64,000 nt of DNA, taken from assembly GCF_003150675.1 (NCBI RefSeq), contig NZ_QGGB01000001.1, positions 1-64,000 on the forward strand, read 5' to 3'. Source of the stretch: Rhodohalobacter mucosus. GTDB taxonomy: Bacteria; Bacteroidota; Rhodothermia; Balneolales; Balneolaceae. The notes beneath the pieces were generated by a model, which was given only the letters and a program-made list of their open reading frames with translations, did no database searches and was not told the origin of the DNA. A program made the position numbers and the translations under genes. How positions within the stretch are numbered: the stretch's first letter is position 1; each line of letters begins with the position of its first letter. Below, one piece after another: positions 55,301-63,914 of this stretch.

Positions 55301-56407
55301 ATGAATTCACTCCTGAGTTACTTCAATCTCAACATGGGTCTGCTTAGCGGACTACTGACATCATTTTCGCTGATTATTTTACCGCTGCAGCTCAATGCAG
55401 AACCGGCCAATGACAACAATCAGCGTATTTATGCAACCAACCAGGGTAGCGCCAGCGTGACTGTGATTGATGCCGTGACCCTTGAAGTTGTGGAGACTGT
55501 GGATCTGAGGGAATTTGGATTCTCAGCGATGGCACGTCCGCATCACGCCATCGCGGAGCCGGACGGGTCGCACTGGTATGTAACGCTGATTGGTGAAAAC
55601 CGCGTGCTCAGATTCAATCGCGACAATGAGCTGATGGAACAGGCGGAGATTGAAGTACCCGGTCTGATGGCCATGGCTCCGGAATCAGGAAAACTCTTTG
55701 TGGGCCGGTCAATGAGCGCAGTGAACCCGCCCCAAAGCTTTACTGAAGTAAATTTTTACGGCATGACCGATCAGGAGGAGGTCGACCTCTTTTTCACCCG
55801 CCCTCACGCCATTGCGGTATCCCCCGACGAGGAGTGGATCTACGTTTCAAGCCTCTCTTCCAACCAGATTTTGGCTCGAAACATTATAACCGGCGAGGCC
55901 GACCTTATTTCACTTGAGGGCGACACACATGTTTTTATCAATTTTGCCATATCACCGGATGGAAACACAATGATACTTACCGGACAGGTATCCGGGTATG
56001 CACTCATTTTCGACCTTTCTGACCCGATGGCACCCCTCCTCACCGATACAGTTGATGTAAACCCGATGCCATGGCACCCCGTCTTTTCACCAGACGGAAA
56101 GTTTGTCTACTTTGCGAACAAAGGCAGCAATACCGTAACGGTTCTAAATATGGAAAACCGGACGGTGGATGCGGTAATCGAAGGAAATGGCCTTGCCCAG
56201 CCGCATGGCGCCGCACTTTCCTCAGACGGCAAATACCTGTTTGTCACCAGCAATAATTTAAATGGAAGCTACAGGCCCGAAGGTGCATCAGATGATGAAA
56301 CGGATCTGCCGGGAACCGTTACGGTGATCGACACGGAGAAGCGCGAAATCGTGAAGGTGATTGAAACGGGCAAAAACACAACAGGTATCGGAACCGGAAA
56401 CTGGTAA
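55301..56407 (+). CDS. Secreted YncE-like (YVTN) beta-propeller protein
   Basis: 368 residues with a signal peptide (about 1-32, LIILPLQLNAEPA). Five or six blades carry YVTN-like motifs: RIYATNQGSASVTVIDAVTL, EWIYVSSLSSNQILARNIIT, KFVYFANKGSNTVTVLNMEN and KYLFVTSNNLNGS. YncE-type propellers bind DNA, carbohydrates or proteins in the periplasm; no catalytic residues are visible. It lies 66 bp downstream of the choice-of-anchor B gene and 52 bp upstream of the FG-GAP gene, probably one transcript. Its role is not known. Confidence 0.78.
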   Translation: MNSLLSYFNLNMGLLSGLLTSFSLIILPLQLNAEPANDNNQRIYATNQGSASVTVIDAVTLEVVETVDLREFGFSAMARPHHAIAEPDGSHWYVTLIGENRVLRFNRDNELMEQAEIEVPGLMAMAPESGKLFVGRSMSAVNPPQSFTEVNFYGMTDQEEVDLFFTRPHAIAVSPDEEWIYVSSLSSNQILARNIITGEADLISLEGDTHVFINFAISPDGNTMILTGQVSGYALIFDLSDPMAPLLTDTVDVNPMPWHPVFSPDGKFVYFANKGSNTVTVLNMENRTVDAVIEGNGLAQPHGAALSSDGKYLFVTSNNLNGSYRPEGASDDETDLPGTVTVIDTEKREIVKVIETGKNTTGIGTGNW

Positions 56408-56459
56408 TTTAAAATTCTGAATCAATCGTTTGAAGGTCGAAGAAGATACGCACTTATTG

Positions 56460-58265
56460 ATGGTATGTCCCATAAGGTTTTGTATGCTCATGATGGCTGC
56501 GTTCGTGCTCTTCACGGCATGCCGGTCTGCAGGACCACTTCAAAAAGGTGAGCCAGAAGATCAATTTATAAGAGACGTAACCGCCTACCCGGTATTTAAT
56601 TCGGAAGGAGACCGGATCTCTTTTCCATTTATGGGTGGCTTCAATGCCCCCCGTCCGCAGTTTACGGACATTGACGGGGATGGCGATACTGATCTCTTTG
56701 TGCAGGAGAACACAGACGAGGTGATCTTTTTTGAATATGCTGAAACTGAAGAAGGATTCCCATTGGTCTGGAGGAGTGACGAGTTTTTGGATCTGAGTGT
56801 TGGAGAGTGGTTTCGGTTTGTGGACCTGGATCAGGATGGAGACCCAGACTTATTGGCCGAGCAGCCCTACAGCTACATTCGGTACTATCGAAATGAGGGT
56901 ACAGCGAAAAATCCCGTCTTCGTGCCTGCGCGCGATTCTCTCCGTGATGTAAACGGCGAACCGATCTTTTCCGACCGGCAAAATATTCCCAATGTTACCG
57001 ATATCGACTGTGATGGTTTTCTGGACCTCTTTATAGGCCGTCTTGACGGTACGCTGACCCGGTATGAATCGATCGGACTGGATGATGAGGGAGTGCCGCA
57101 ATTTGAACTTGTGACCGACCGGTTTGAGAACATTGAGATCGTACAACAGTTCGGCACCATGCACGGAGCCAACAGCATGGCGTTTCAGGACATCGATGGA
57201 GACGGCGACCAGGATCTGTTTTGGGGCGATTTTTTTGAGCCCAGCATCTTGCTGCTCGAAAATGAGGGCAGCTGCGGAGATCCGAGATTTCAGAACGAGC
57301 CGCGTCCGTTTCCGATCGGTAATCCTGCCAGCACCAGCGGCTACAATGCCCCCACTCTCACCGACTGGGATAACGACGGTGATACCGATCTCTTCCTGGG
57401 CGTGCTTGGCGGGGCCTACAACGCCATTGAAACCACGGCCGAGAATTTTCTCTTTTTTGAACAGGAAAACGGTGATTTCACACTTCAAAGTGAACAATTT
57501 CTCACAATGATCGACATCGGGGAGGAGTCGATCCCCGCAGCCGGAGACATCGATGGAGACGGGGATATCGACATCCTGCTGGCAAACAAGATTGACCCCT
57601 CGGACCGGCGCTCCTCTTATGTTTACATTCTCGAAAACCGCGGCACGGCTGCCGCACCCGAATTTCATCTGGCCGGTACACTCAACTTTCCGGACGCCTA
57701 CCACTACGCCCCGGCACTGGCCGACATGGACGGAGACGGACTGGACGATCTCATTTTAGGCAACTGGAAAGGTAATATCGCGCTTTACCGCAACAACGGC
57801 TCGGGATTTGATCTGGCACAGGAAACACTCGCTGAGCTTCCAAGGGGAAGCAACGCCGTTCCGGTGACTGCAGATATTGATGCGGACGGAGATTTGGACC
57901 TGCTAGTGGGCGAATCGGGAGGAGGTTTACTCTTTTTCCGAAATACCGGAACACCTGAAAACCCCGGGTTTGTACTGGAGCAAGACGCCTTTTCAAACGT
58001 AGAAGTAACGCACCGTAGCGCACCTTCCCTTTATGATATTGATGCTGACGGCGACCTGGACCTGTTTCTTGGTTCCAAGCAGGAGGGTGTTCAATTCTAC
58101 CGAAATACCGGTAATCCGCAGGAAGCCGTTTTTCAAAAAGAGCCACTGCCCTTTCATGTGGTCTCCACACAATTTATCACCCCAAGGTTTGCCGACCTGA
58201 ATGGTGATGGCGATATGGAGCAGCTTTTAGGCGGACGAAGCGGAGGGGTTTATTTATATCGGTAG
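56460..58265 (+). CDS. FG-GAP/VCBS repeat lipoprotein with many calcium loops
   Basis: About 601 residues from ATG 56460 (MVCPIRFCMLMMAAFVLFTAC); the upstream TTG at 56430 is less likely. The hydrophobic segment ends in LFTAC, a lipobox. About ten Ca-binding loops such as DIDGDGDTDL, DLDQDGDPDL, DWDNDGDTDL, DMDGDGLDDL and DIDADGDLDL are spread through VCBS/FG-GAP blades, giving an eight-bladed propeller-like surface protein of the CRTAC1 style. It closes the run of three propeller genes. A calcium-dependent surface adhesin is a plausible guess. Confidence 0.75.
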   Translation: MVCPIRFCMLMMAAFVLFTACRSAGPLQKGEPEDQFIRDVTAYPVFNSEGDRISFPFMGGFNAPRPQFTDIDGDGDTDLFVQENTDEVIFFEYAETEEGFPLVWRSDEFLDLSVGEWFRFVDLDQDGDPDLLAEQPYSYIRYYRNEGTAKNPVFVPARDSLRDVNGEPIFSDRQNIPNVTDIDCDGFLDLFIGRLDGTLTRYESIGLDDEGVPQFELVTDRFENIEIVQQFGTMHGANSMAFQDIDGDGDQDLFWGDFFEPSILLLENEGSCGDPRFQNEPRPFPIGNPASTSGYNAPTLTDWDNDGDTDLFLGVLGGAYNAIETTAENFLFFEQENGDFTLQSEQFLTMIDIGEESIPAAGDIDGDGDIDILLANKIDPSDRRSSYVYILENRGTAAAPEFHLAGTLNFPDAYHYAPALADMDGDGLDDLILGNWKGNIALYRNNGSGFDLAQETLAELPRGSNAVPVTADIDADGDLDLLVGESGGGLLFFRNTGTPENPGFVLEQDAFSNVEVTHRSAPSLYDIDADGDLDLFLGSKQEGVQFYRNTGNPQEAVFQKEPLPFHVVSTQFITPRFADLNGDGDMEQLLGGRSGGVYLYR

Positions 58266-58277
58266 ATTAGCATTGCA

Positions 58278-58402
58278 GAGGGCTTTGCAAAACCTCATCA
58301 AACCTCATCCCGTATACTGATACTGGATCTTCAAACCGCCATTCAGTTTTTACGGCAATCAAAATCCTGTACTTACAAAAAGCACAGGTATGCAAAGCCC
58401 TC
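58278..58402. repeat. Long-range 12-bp inverted repeat
   Basis: GAGGGCTTTGCA (58278-58289) is repeated inverted as TGCAAAGCCCTC (58391-58402), about 101 bases apart, in the convergent spacer between the FG-GAP gene and the S46 gene. The right arm is followed by A8 on the plus strand, that is, preceded by a T-tract on the minus strand. It could bring the two mRNA ends together; no simple terminator is seen. Confidence 0.45.
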
Positions 58403-58450
58403 AAAAAAAAGTATCCCTTTTACAGGAGAGCATAGTTAAAAATTATCGAA

Positions 58451-60622
58451 TCAGTTTCTGGCGTTTTCCAGCTCTTCCACAATCCGGGTGGCGTTATAGA
58501 CATTCCTTAGGGATTCCAGCATGCCGCGGACGTCAACAGAAACGGCACGTGCGCTGCGATCGTCCAGAATAAAGGTACTTGACCCCATACTTTCCACATT
58601 GCCGTCGAATGCCAATCCAACGACCTCAAGATCGATATTTACTACCGGTGATCCCGAATTTCCGCCGATGATATCATTGGTGGAGACAAAGTTTACGGGC
58701 GTAGAAAGATCGAGTGATGAAGACGGAGTTGCCCATCGCTCCGGCAAGTCCCACTCGGGCTCGCCTGTGTGTGAATAATGACGATCATACATACCATAAA
58801 ACGTTGTGTAAGCAGGTGCTACGGTTCCGTTATATTCATATCCGTTCACTACACCATCCTGAATTCTGGGCGAGAAGGTTGCGTCAGGCGGAATCGATGT
58901 TCCGTAAACGGCGAACCAACCGCGGCCAAGTCTCGTTTGCAGCTCACTTTCTTCCTGTGACAGTTCCCTGAAGCGTTCGATGTTCTCAAACAGAGTCTCC
59001 CCGAATGTTTTGAAATAGGCTACAGCCGGATCTGATGATGCTGACTCACTGCTTTCAAGTAGTTCATCTGTTTTTTCTGCAGTCGCAAAGCCACTATTCT
59101 CTATCAAATTGTCAGCCACAGTTTCATAATCCTGCCCGTTTGTAATCTTCATCAGGTATGGGTGGTCAGTACCGAGACCATCTGCAAGATAGTTAAGGTG
59201 AGATATGATCAACTGCTTTTCCAGAAATGGCGGTTTGTCCTGGATGTTTTGTATCTGGTTAAGAATCGATGATTTTCTCTGCTCATTATCTTCAATTTGC
59301 TCCATCATGGCGTAAAAATAACCGCGTTGCAGTATTGCGGCAGAAGCAATAGAGTTTGGAGCAATTCCAAGCGTTATATACGGGTACGGCGCAAGTGCAG
59401 CCTTCTCTTCCTGAATCTCCGCAATACGATCAATGATAGGTATATATGTGTCGCGCAGCTCAGGCGACTCATTAAGTGCGTCTCGAAATTTCTGCTGGTT
59501 ATCAACCTTTCGTCCCATCAGATATTCATTATTGTGGGCTTCAATTTGTCCGCTAAGCAGTTTTTGTGAGTTTTTAAGGCCAAAAATGGTATTTCTTAGC
59601 TGTTGAGCTTCGGGCGATTCGGGAGCATAATCAAAATAAGCCTCAAGACCTTCGATGAGTCGCGTAAACAAGCTGTGCCTGAACGGAAGGTCGTATGTAC
59701 CGCTGTAAGCCAGCTGAGAAACCGTATTGAGCCTGGTTGTACGCCCGGGGTTGCCAATCATGAAAACACCATCCCCTTCTTCCGCTCCTGTTTCAGAAAA
59801 TGGAAAGTAAAACTCCGGCTGATAGGGTTCATCATCCACATATACGCGGTAAAACGTCATATCCAGGTTGTATCTCGGATAGGTAAAATTATCTGAATCG
59901 CCGCCGAAATAACCAATTTGCAGTTCAGGCGCCATCACCATTCGCACATCCGTAAAACGTCGGAAAATGTACGCGGAATAACGACCGCCATTAAAAAGAG
60001 AAACCACCTGAACCTGACGGTCTCCATATTCAGCCACCTCTTCGCTGATTTCAGACTGCACCCTGCTGATAGCTTGCTGACGTGCTTCTGCCCGATTTTC
60101 AACCGGAACAGCATCCACATCACTCAAAATCCGATCCGTTACATCACGAATTTCAACAAGTTGATCTACATAATAATCCTCGATTTTGCGCTCATCAGAT
60201 AGTGTAGATGCATAAAATCCATTATCAAGAGTATTCTCCCCTTCCATACCGATCTGGGTAATTGAACTTCGGGCACAGTGATGGTTGGTCATCACCAACC
60301 CCATATTTGACACAAACGAGCCGGAGCATCCGGGGATCCGAACCGCGCTCATTCGGGCATGCTCAAACCAGGCACTGTCGGGATCGAAATTATAGGTCTC
60401 GGCAAAATAGTCGACCGGCGCGTACTCGAATGTCCACATGCGGCCGTTGTCCAGGATAGACGATTCAACAGGCTCAAATTCGGGCAGCGTTGAGGCCGGT
60501 GCCTCCTGGGAGAGGGTTTGCTGTTGCCGGACTGTTTCTGTTGTATGTTGAGGAGCTGCACAGGCCGAAACCAGAAATAAAACGGTGATTATTGAGGCAA
60601 GTTTATTGAAGTATCGTTTCAT
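58451..60622 (-). CDS. S46 family dipeptidyl-peptidase (DPP7/DPP11-like) lipoprotein
   Basis: S46 peptidases remove dipeptides from peptide N-termini in the periplasm or at the cell surface. The 723-residue protein has the signal/lipobox LFLVSAC (Cys21), catalytic His in MTNHHCARSS, and the catalytic Ser in DIIGGNSGSPVVN followed by GLAFDGNVESM. Whether the S1 pocket prefers hydrophobic (DPP7) or acidic (DPP11) residues cannot be read by eye. It is convergent with the FG-GAP gene and has no partner genes. Peptide feeding fits the other peptidases in this window. Confidence 0.9.
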   Translation of the reverse strand: MKRYFNKLASIITVLFLVSACAAPQHTTETVRQQQTLSQEAPASTLPEFEPVESSILDNGRMWTFEYAPVDYFAETYNFDPDSAWFEHARMSAVRIPGCSGSFVSNMGLVMTNHHCARSSITQIGMEGENTLDNGFYASTLSDERKIEDYYVDQLVEIRDVTDRILSDVDAVPVENRAEARQQAISRVQSEISEEVAEYGDRQVQVVSLFNGGRYSAYIFRRFTDVRMVMAPELQIGYFGGDSDNFTYPRYNLDMTFYRVYVDDEPYQPEFYFPFSETGAEEGDGVFMIGNPGRTTRLNTVSQLAYSGTYDLPFRHSLFTRLIEGLEAYFDYAPESPEAQQLRNTIFGLKNSQKLLSGQIEAHNNEYLMGRKVDNQQKFRDALNESPELRDTYIPIIDRIAEIQEEKAALAPYPYITLGIAPNSIASAAILQRGYFYAMMEQIEDNEQRKSSILNQIQNIQDKPPFLEKQLIISHLNYLADGLGTDHPYLMKITNGQDYETVADNLIENSGFATAEKTDELLESSESASSDPAVAYFKTFGETLFENIERFRELSQEESELQTRLGRGWFAVYGTSIPPDATFSPRIQDGVVNGYEYNGTVAPAYTTFYGMYDRHYSHTGEPEWDLPERWATPSSSLDLSTPVNFVSTNDIIGGNSGSPVVNIDLEVVGLAFDGNVESMGSSTFILDDRSARAVSVDVRGMLESLRNVYNATRIVEELENARN

Positions 60623-60764
60623 CAGACAGATATTAGTTTAGATTTTAAAACTTTGAAGCTACTGCAAAATCGCAAGTCTCATTACGTTGAGTATCGGTTT
60701 CTTTTGCTTTCGGTAATCATCTGCAAATCTTCTATGTGCAGCTCAAGTTCGGTCATCGATAGTG

Positions 60765-60779
60765 ACGTTTAGTAAACGT
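60765..60779. promoter_or_regulatory. Palindrome downstream of the RHH regulator gene
   Basis: ACGTTTA-G-TAAACGT is a perfect 15-base palindrome, 33 bp beyond the stop codon of the regulator gene (60812). It lies between that gene and the S46 gene, both on the minus strand. It has no T-tract. It could be a site for the S46 promoter or a stabiliser of the MerC operon transcript. Confidence 0.3.
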
Positions 60780-60811
60780 AGTAATCCAGGGCTCCCAGGC
60801 TCAGCATTGCT

Positions 60812-61144
60812 TTATCGGGCCTGTTCAACACACCTGGTGCACTCAACCCACTCTTCGCTTGGAATGTGCTCGATGGCTTCCGGGCTGTTTCCTTTTTCAA
60901 ACACGGGCTTGAAGAGAACATTGCCTTCAGAATGTTCGGTGCCGCAGGAGTGGCAGCTTACCTCATGGTCCATGCGTATCGGCGTATAGCCTGTGATAAC
61001 CCAGCCGTCATGCCCCTGGTGGGCGGCCAGGCTCTCAAGTGCTGCTCGTACCGTCAGCGATTTGTTTCCTTTGTAATATTTTTCCGACAACTTGTCCAGA
61101 AGGTCGACGGTCGCATTGTCGAGCGTAAAATTGAGCCGTTTCAT
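60812..61144 (-). CDS. Ribbon-helix-helix regulator with a C-terminal zinc ribbon
   Basis: 110 residues. The N-terminal 45 residues (RLNFTLDNATVDLLDKLSEK and SLTVRAALESLAAHQ) form a CopG/Arc-type ribbon-helix-helix that binds DNA as a dimer. The C-terminal half carries two CxxC pairs (C64/C67 and C102/C105), a zinc-ribbon-like metal site. It overlaps the MerC gene by 4 bp (ATGA), so it is made with it, and a perfect palindrome upstream of the operon is its probable operator. This layout suggests a self-regulating metal-responsive repressor, possibly sensing Zn or Hg; metal sensing is inferred. A truncated copy lies at 51801-51911. Confidence 0.75.
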   Translation of the reverse strand: MKRLNFTLDNATVDLLDKLSEKYYKGNKSLTVRAALESLAAHQGHDGWVITGYTPIRMDHEVSCHSCGTEHSEGNVLFKPVFEKGNSPEAIEHIPSEEWVECTRCVEQAR

Positions 61145-61584
61145 GGTTTCTCCTGCTGATTATCCGGATCGCTTGCAACCGGATGATGTTTATGTGATGC
61201 AATGTTACAGGTACGATGATGCCTGTAATTTAACCAATGCCCCCATATCAATACAATACTTCCTGCAACGGTCACTCCGGTTTCGAACCAAAGGCCGATA
61301 AGGTAGTGGCCAACCAGCCATCCGATCAGGATCAAAGCAAAACCGCCCATAAGCAGGCCGGTGATCTTTTTGTCGTAGTGGCTTCGTCTGGATGCAAAGT
61401 AGACCGTAGGCGCTATGAGAGCTGCAAAGATGGGGTGGGCCAGCTCGTGCATGAACGTGGCAGAAGCCACAGGTAAAATTGCGATCAGGACAGGGAAAAA
61501 CAGACAATGAACGGCACAAATGGTGGACACGCTCAGCCCGAATCGGTCCCATAAAATAGAAGCGGTGATACTCTTTTCAGCCAA
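61141..61584 (-). CDS. MerC domain membrane protein
   Basis: A 147-residue inner-membrane protein with four hydrophobic helices: STICAVHCLFFPVLIAILPV (with the Cys pair CAVHC), IFAALIAPTVYFAS, LLMGGFALILIGWLVGHYLI and VTVAGSIVLIWGHWLN. The helix/Cys pattern fits the MerC family, in which the pair binds Hg(II) in mercury-resistance operons; related Bacteroidota genes occur with zinc-uptake regulators. The C-terminal His-rich tail (HRTCNIASHKHHP) is another possible metal site. The start is TTG at 61584. No merA or merR is present, so a general metal role is more likely than mercury resistance. First gene of the two-gene operon. Confidence 0.78.
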   Translation of the reverse strand: MAEKSITASILWDRFGLSVSTICAVHCLFFPVLIAILPVASATFMHELAHPIFAALIAPTVYFASRRSHYDKKITGLLMGGFALILIGWLVGHYLIGLWFETGVTVAGSIVLIWGHWLNYRHHRTCNIASHKHHPVASDPDNQQEKP

Positions 61585-61609
61585 TTTAATTTAAATCATT
61601 TACATATTC

Positions 61610-61631
61610 AGTGTGTATTAATATACACACT
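61610..61631. promoter_or_regulatory. 22-bp palindromic operator of the MerC-RHH operon
   Basis: Arms AGTGTGTAT (61610-61618) and ATACACACT (61623-61631) are perfect inverted repeats around TAAT, 26-47 bp upstream of the MerC start codon. Ribbon-helix-helix repressors bind such two-fold sites, and the only such regulator gene here is the second gene of the same operon. Confidence 0.65.
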
Positions 61632-61758
61632 TTAATGAAACAGGTGCAAGGATCGGGCTCATTCTTCTTCATTTGATGGAGCAGACGGGTATGAACCGAC
61701 GCTGCGGCACTTTGGACTGGGGGCACTCTATGTTTATTGTCCCAATTAAATAAACCCT

Positions 61759-61785
61759 GACCTACTTGCCATTTTTCGGCAGGTC
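61759..61785 (-). terminator. Candidate terminator downstream of scpB
   Basis: On the minus strand GACCTGCC is followed by a short loop and GGC-aagt-AGGTC (bulged stem, 61785-61759), then TTTATTTAATT. It lies about 7 bp beyond the scpB stop codon (61792). The bulge makes it a weak but plausible intrinsic terminator. Confidence 0.35.
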
Positions 61786-61791
61786 GCTGTC

Positions 61792-62613
61792 CTAATCACC
61801 TCCCTTTTTTTCCCTGTTCTCTTCATCCCGCTCCTCTTGTCCTGCATCATCTTCGGCTTCAGCTTCAGCTGCAGGGTTGGACCCAGACTCGGCAAAATCA
61901 TCATCCGCGACATCATCAAGATCCACACCTTCCGCCTCTGCCCTGAATTTTTCGATATACTCTTCAATTATTTCATCCGCATTTTCATCTTCATCGAGCT
62001 CCATCTGTCGCTCCATGAGCAGCCGCCGGTGTTCCGCCATGTCGTCGTCCTTCAGGATCTCATCAATCTCCCGGGGTTTGGGAAGCTCATCCACCGCATT
62101 GATCCCGAAATGCTTCAGAAAGTACGTTGTGGTTTTATACAGAAGTGGCTTTCCGGGCGAATCAGCGCGTCCCGAGACCTTCACAAGCATTTTTTCGAGC
62201 AGCTGACGAAGGATATATCCTGAATCCACACCCCGAATCTGGTCCACTTCCGGTTTGGTGATCGGCTGCCGGTAAGCCACAATAGCAAGCGTTTCAATAG
62301 CGGGCTGAGACAGCTTGCGATATGCGTTTTCGTGCTGAAAAATACTTAGCCAGGGATGGAAACGGGGCTGGGTTACGAAGGTAAAGCCACCTCCGGTCTC
62401 TTCAATCCGGAACGAGAGGTCGTTCTCTTCGTACCGTCCGTTGAGCTGCTCCACAATCCTCTCAATTAAGGGCCGGTCAAGTTCCAGCTCTTCCTCACTT
62501 TCTTTTACGATCTCCGAAAGCTTTTCCCAGGATATGGGTTCGGGACTTGCAAAAATAAGCGATTCAATCACGGATGTGAGTCGTGTGCCATCAACAAAAC
62601 GGTAATCGAGCAT
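61792..62613 (-). CDS. scpB: Segregation and condensation protein B
   Basis: ScpB is the winged-helix kleisin partner of the SMC-ScpA condensin that compacts and segregates chromosomes. It begins MLDYRFVDGTRLTSVIESLIFASPEP, in two helical halves, with the family block RKLSQPAIETLAIVAYRQPI and IRGVDSGYILRQLLEK. Residues beyond about 200 form an acidic C-terminal extension rich in Asp, Glu and Ala (SNPAAEAEAEDDAGQEE) that is low-complexity and probably unfolded; it makes the 273-residue protein longer than a typical ScpB (about 190-200). No scpA gene is next to it. Confidence 0.93.
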   Translation of the reverse strand: MLDYRFVDGTRLTSVIESLIFASPEPISWEKLSEIVKESEEELELDRPLIERIVEQLNGRYEENDLSFRIEETGGGFTFVTQPRFHPWLSIFQHENAYRKLSQPAIETLAIVAYRQPITKPEVDQIRGVDSGYILRQLLEKMLVKVSGRADSPGKPLLYKTTTYFLKHFGINAVDELPKPREIDEILKDDDMAEHRRLLMERQMELDEDENADEIIEEYIEKFRAEAEGVDLDDVADDDFAESGSNPAAEAEAEDDAGQEERDEENREKKGGD

Positions 62614-62747
62614 TCAGATCGGATGTGGTGAATGAAAAGTGGGTTGGAAGATAGAGTGAAAAGGGAAAAGTAGAAAGCTTTTTGAGATTGCTGCTTCTCG
62701 TGCAGAGAAGCTGGAAGTCGAACTGAGAGGAGGTCAGGGGTGAGTCC

Positions 62748-63914
62748 CTACCGTCGGTAGCAGATAAGCGTACTTCGGTCTTTTTCGGTGACTCTGTATC
62801 CCAGAAGGTGAAAAATTTCTTTCACGAAAAAGAGTGCAATATCCAGGTTCACTATGAACTCCTGCTTATCTGAGCGGGTAACTCCGGGCAGATAGGCAAG
62901 AAGACTGTGAATCGAGCTGTCCCGGAGCCAGGCTGAAAATGTGAGCCAGAACGGTGACACTTCACGAATAATCAAAAAACCATCATTTCCGCTTTTCTGA
63001 TAGAGTGGCATAAAGATTCGACCCTCTTCCGGCGCTTTAATTACCTCACCCTCATCTATAGCAAGCGGTTCACCTTTCTCAACGGTATCAAAGTTCCTGT
63101 ATCCAGGATACATGTTAAAGTTATTTATATCCTCAATGTAATGGTGGTATCTGATTTCGTAATAGGAATTGGGCATACCCGAATTGTCCACCATTTCGAT
63201 TTCGTACTGCTCCAGATCGGGATAGCCGGCTTTGACCAGGCCGATATGGTGCAGAAGGAGTCTGATAAACGCTTTGCTTCGCTCTATGGATTCGAACGAA
63301 CTGTGAGCACCCGCTTCAAAACCGATGGCGCGGCATCCCAGGTTGTTGATATAGCTAAGAAGTGTTCCGTGTATATTTTCCTCTATTCCCAAAATCTGAG
63401 GCACAGGAAATTTCTGTGCAAGCTCCCGATTGGCAAGGGTGTCGTTCAGCAAAATAAATGCGCAGCTTTCAGAAGAGGTGGTGTGGAGGTCGGCAAATAG
63501 GATATCCGGCCGGTCCTGTTCATGGGCATGCAGAATATTGTCAATCTCCGACTTGATTTCGAGACTCTCAAAGTATTCAGACGGCAGGGATTTCCCGGAT
63601 TCAGCCAGTTCGGTAAAATCCTGGTCAGTATTGAATTTTTCCCAAAGGCGGTTCAGGTCCGTATCGACATAGCGCACACCCCGTTCCAGTGCTTCCAGGT
63701 TACCTGTAATGACATATATTTTTCCATCAGGCTCAATTCCGGAATTCATATACTCCTCCAGAATATTCTGTATGGCAACCACCCCGGCACGTTCATTTCC
63801 ATGTATCCCGACAAAAAAAACAACAACGGGATATCCGGGCTTTCCTGCCCCGATACTTCGAACTCTTTTTGAAATAGTCGCTTGTGGTAAGTCTGTTTCA
63901 GAACTCTTAATCAT
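62748..63914 (-). CDS. M14-type succinylglutamate desuccinylase/aspartoacylase family protein
   Basis: A 388-residue zinc hydrolase of the AstE/AspA group. Metal ligands are seen in FVGIHGNERAGVVA (His and Glu) and LFADLHTTSSES (His). The central TGNLEALERGVRYVDTDLNR also matches the family. Such enzymes cleave amide bonds in small N-acyl compounds; the exact substrate cannot be told because no arginine-degradation genes surround it. Start is ATG at 63914; the last 8 bases of the upstream CBS gene overlap this start (coupled translation). Confidence 0.85.
   Translation of the reverse strand: MIKSSETDLPQATISKRVRSIGAGKPGYPVVVFFVGIHGNERAGVVAIQNILEEYMNSGIEPDGKIYVITGNLEALERGVRYVDTDLNRLWEKFNTDQDFTELAESGKSLPSEYFESLEIKSEIDNILHAHEQDRPDILFADLHTTSSESCAFILLNDTLANRELAQKFPVPQILGIEENIHGTLLSYINNLGCRAIGFEAGAHSSFESIERSKAFIRLLLHHIGLVKAGYPDLEQYEIEMVDNSGMPNSYYEIRYHHYIEDINNFNMYPGYRNFDTVEKGEPLAIDEGEVIKAPEEGRIFMPLYQKSGNDGFLIIREVSPFWLTFSAWLRDSSIHSLLAYLPGVTRSDKQEFIVNLDIALFFVKEIFHLLGYRVTEKDRSTLICYRR

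Noticed and set aside
61675-61740. Minus-strand text resembling the 3' end of a tRNA (gtcggttcatacccg) and a short frame ending SVGSYPSAPSNEEE
   Set aside because: No matching acceptor stem, anticodon arm or D-arm can be folded from the surrounding 100 bases, and the frame has a stop about 22 codons upstream with no start.
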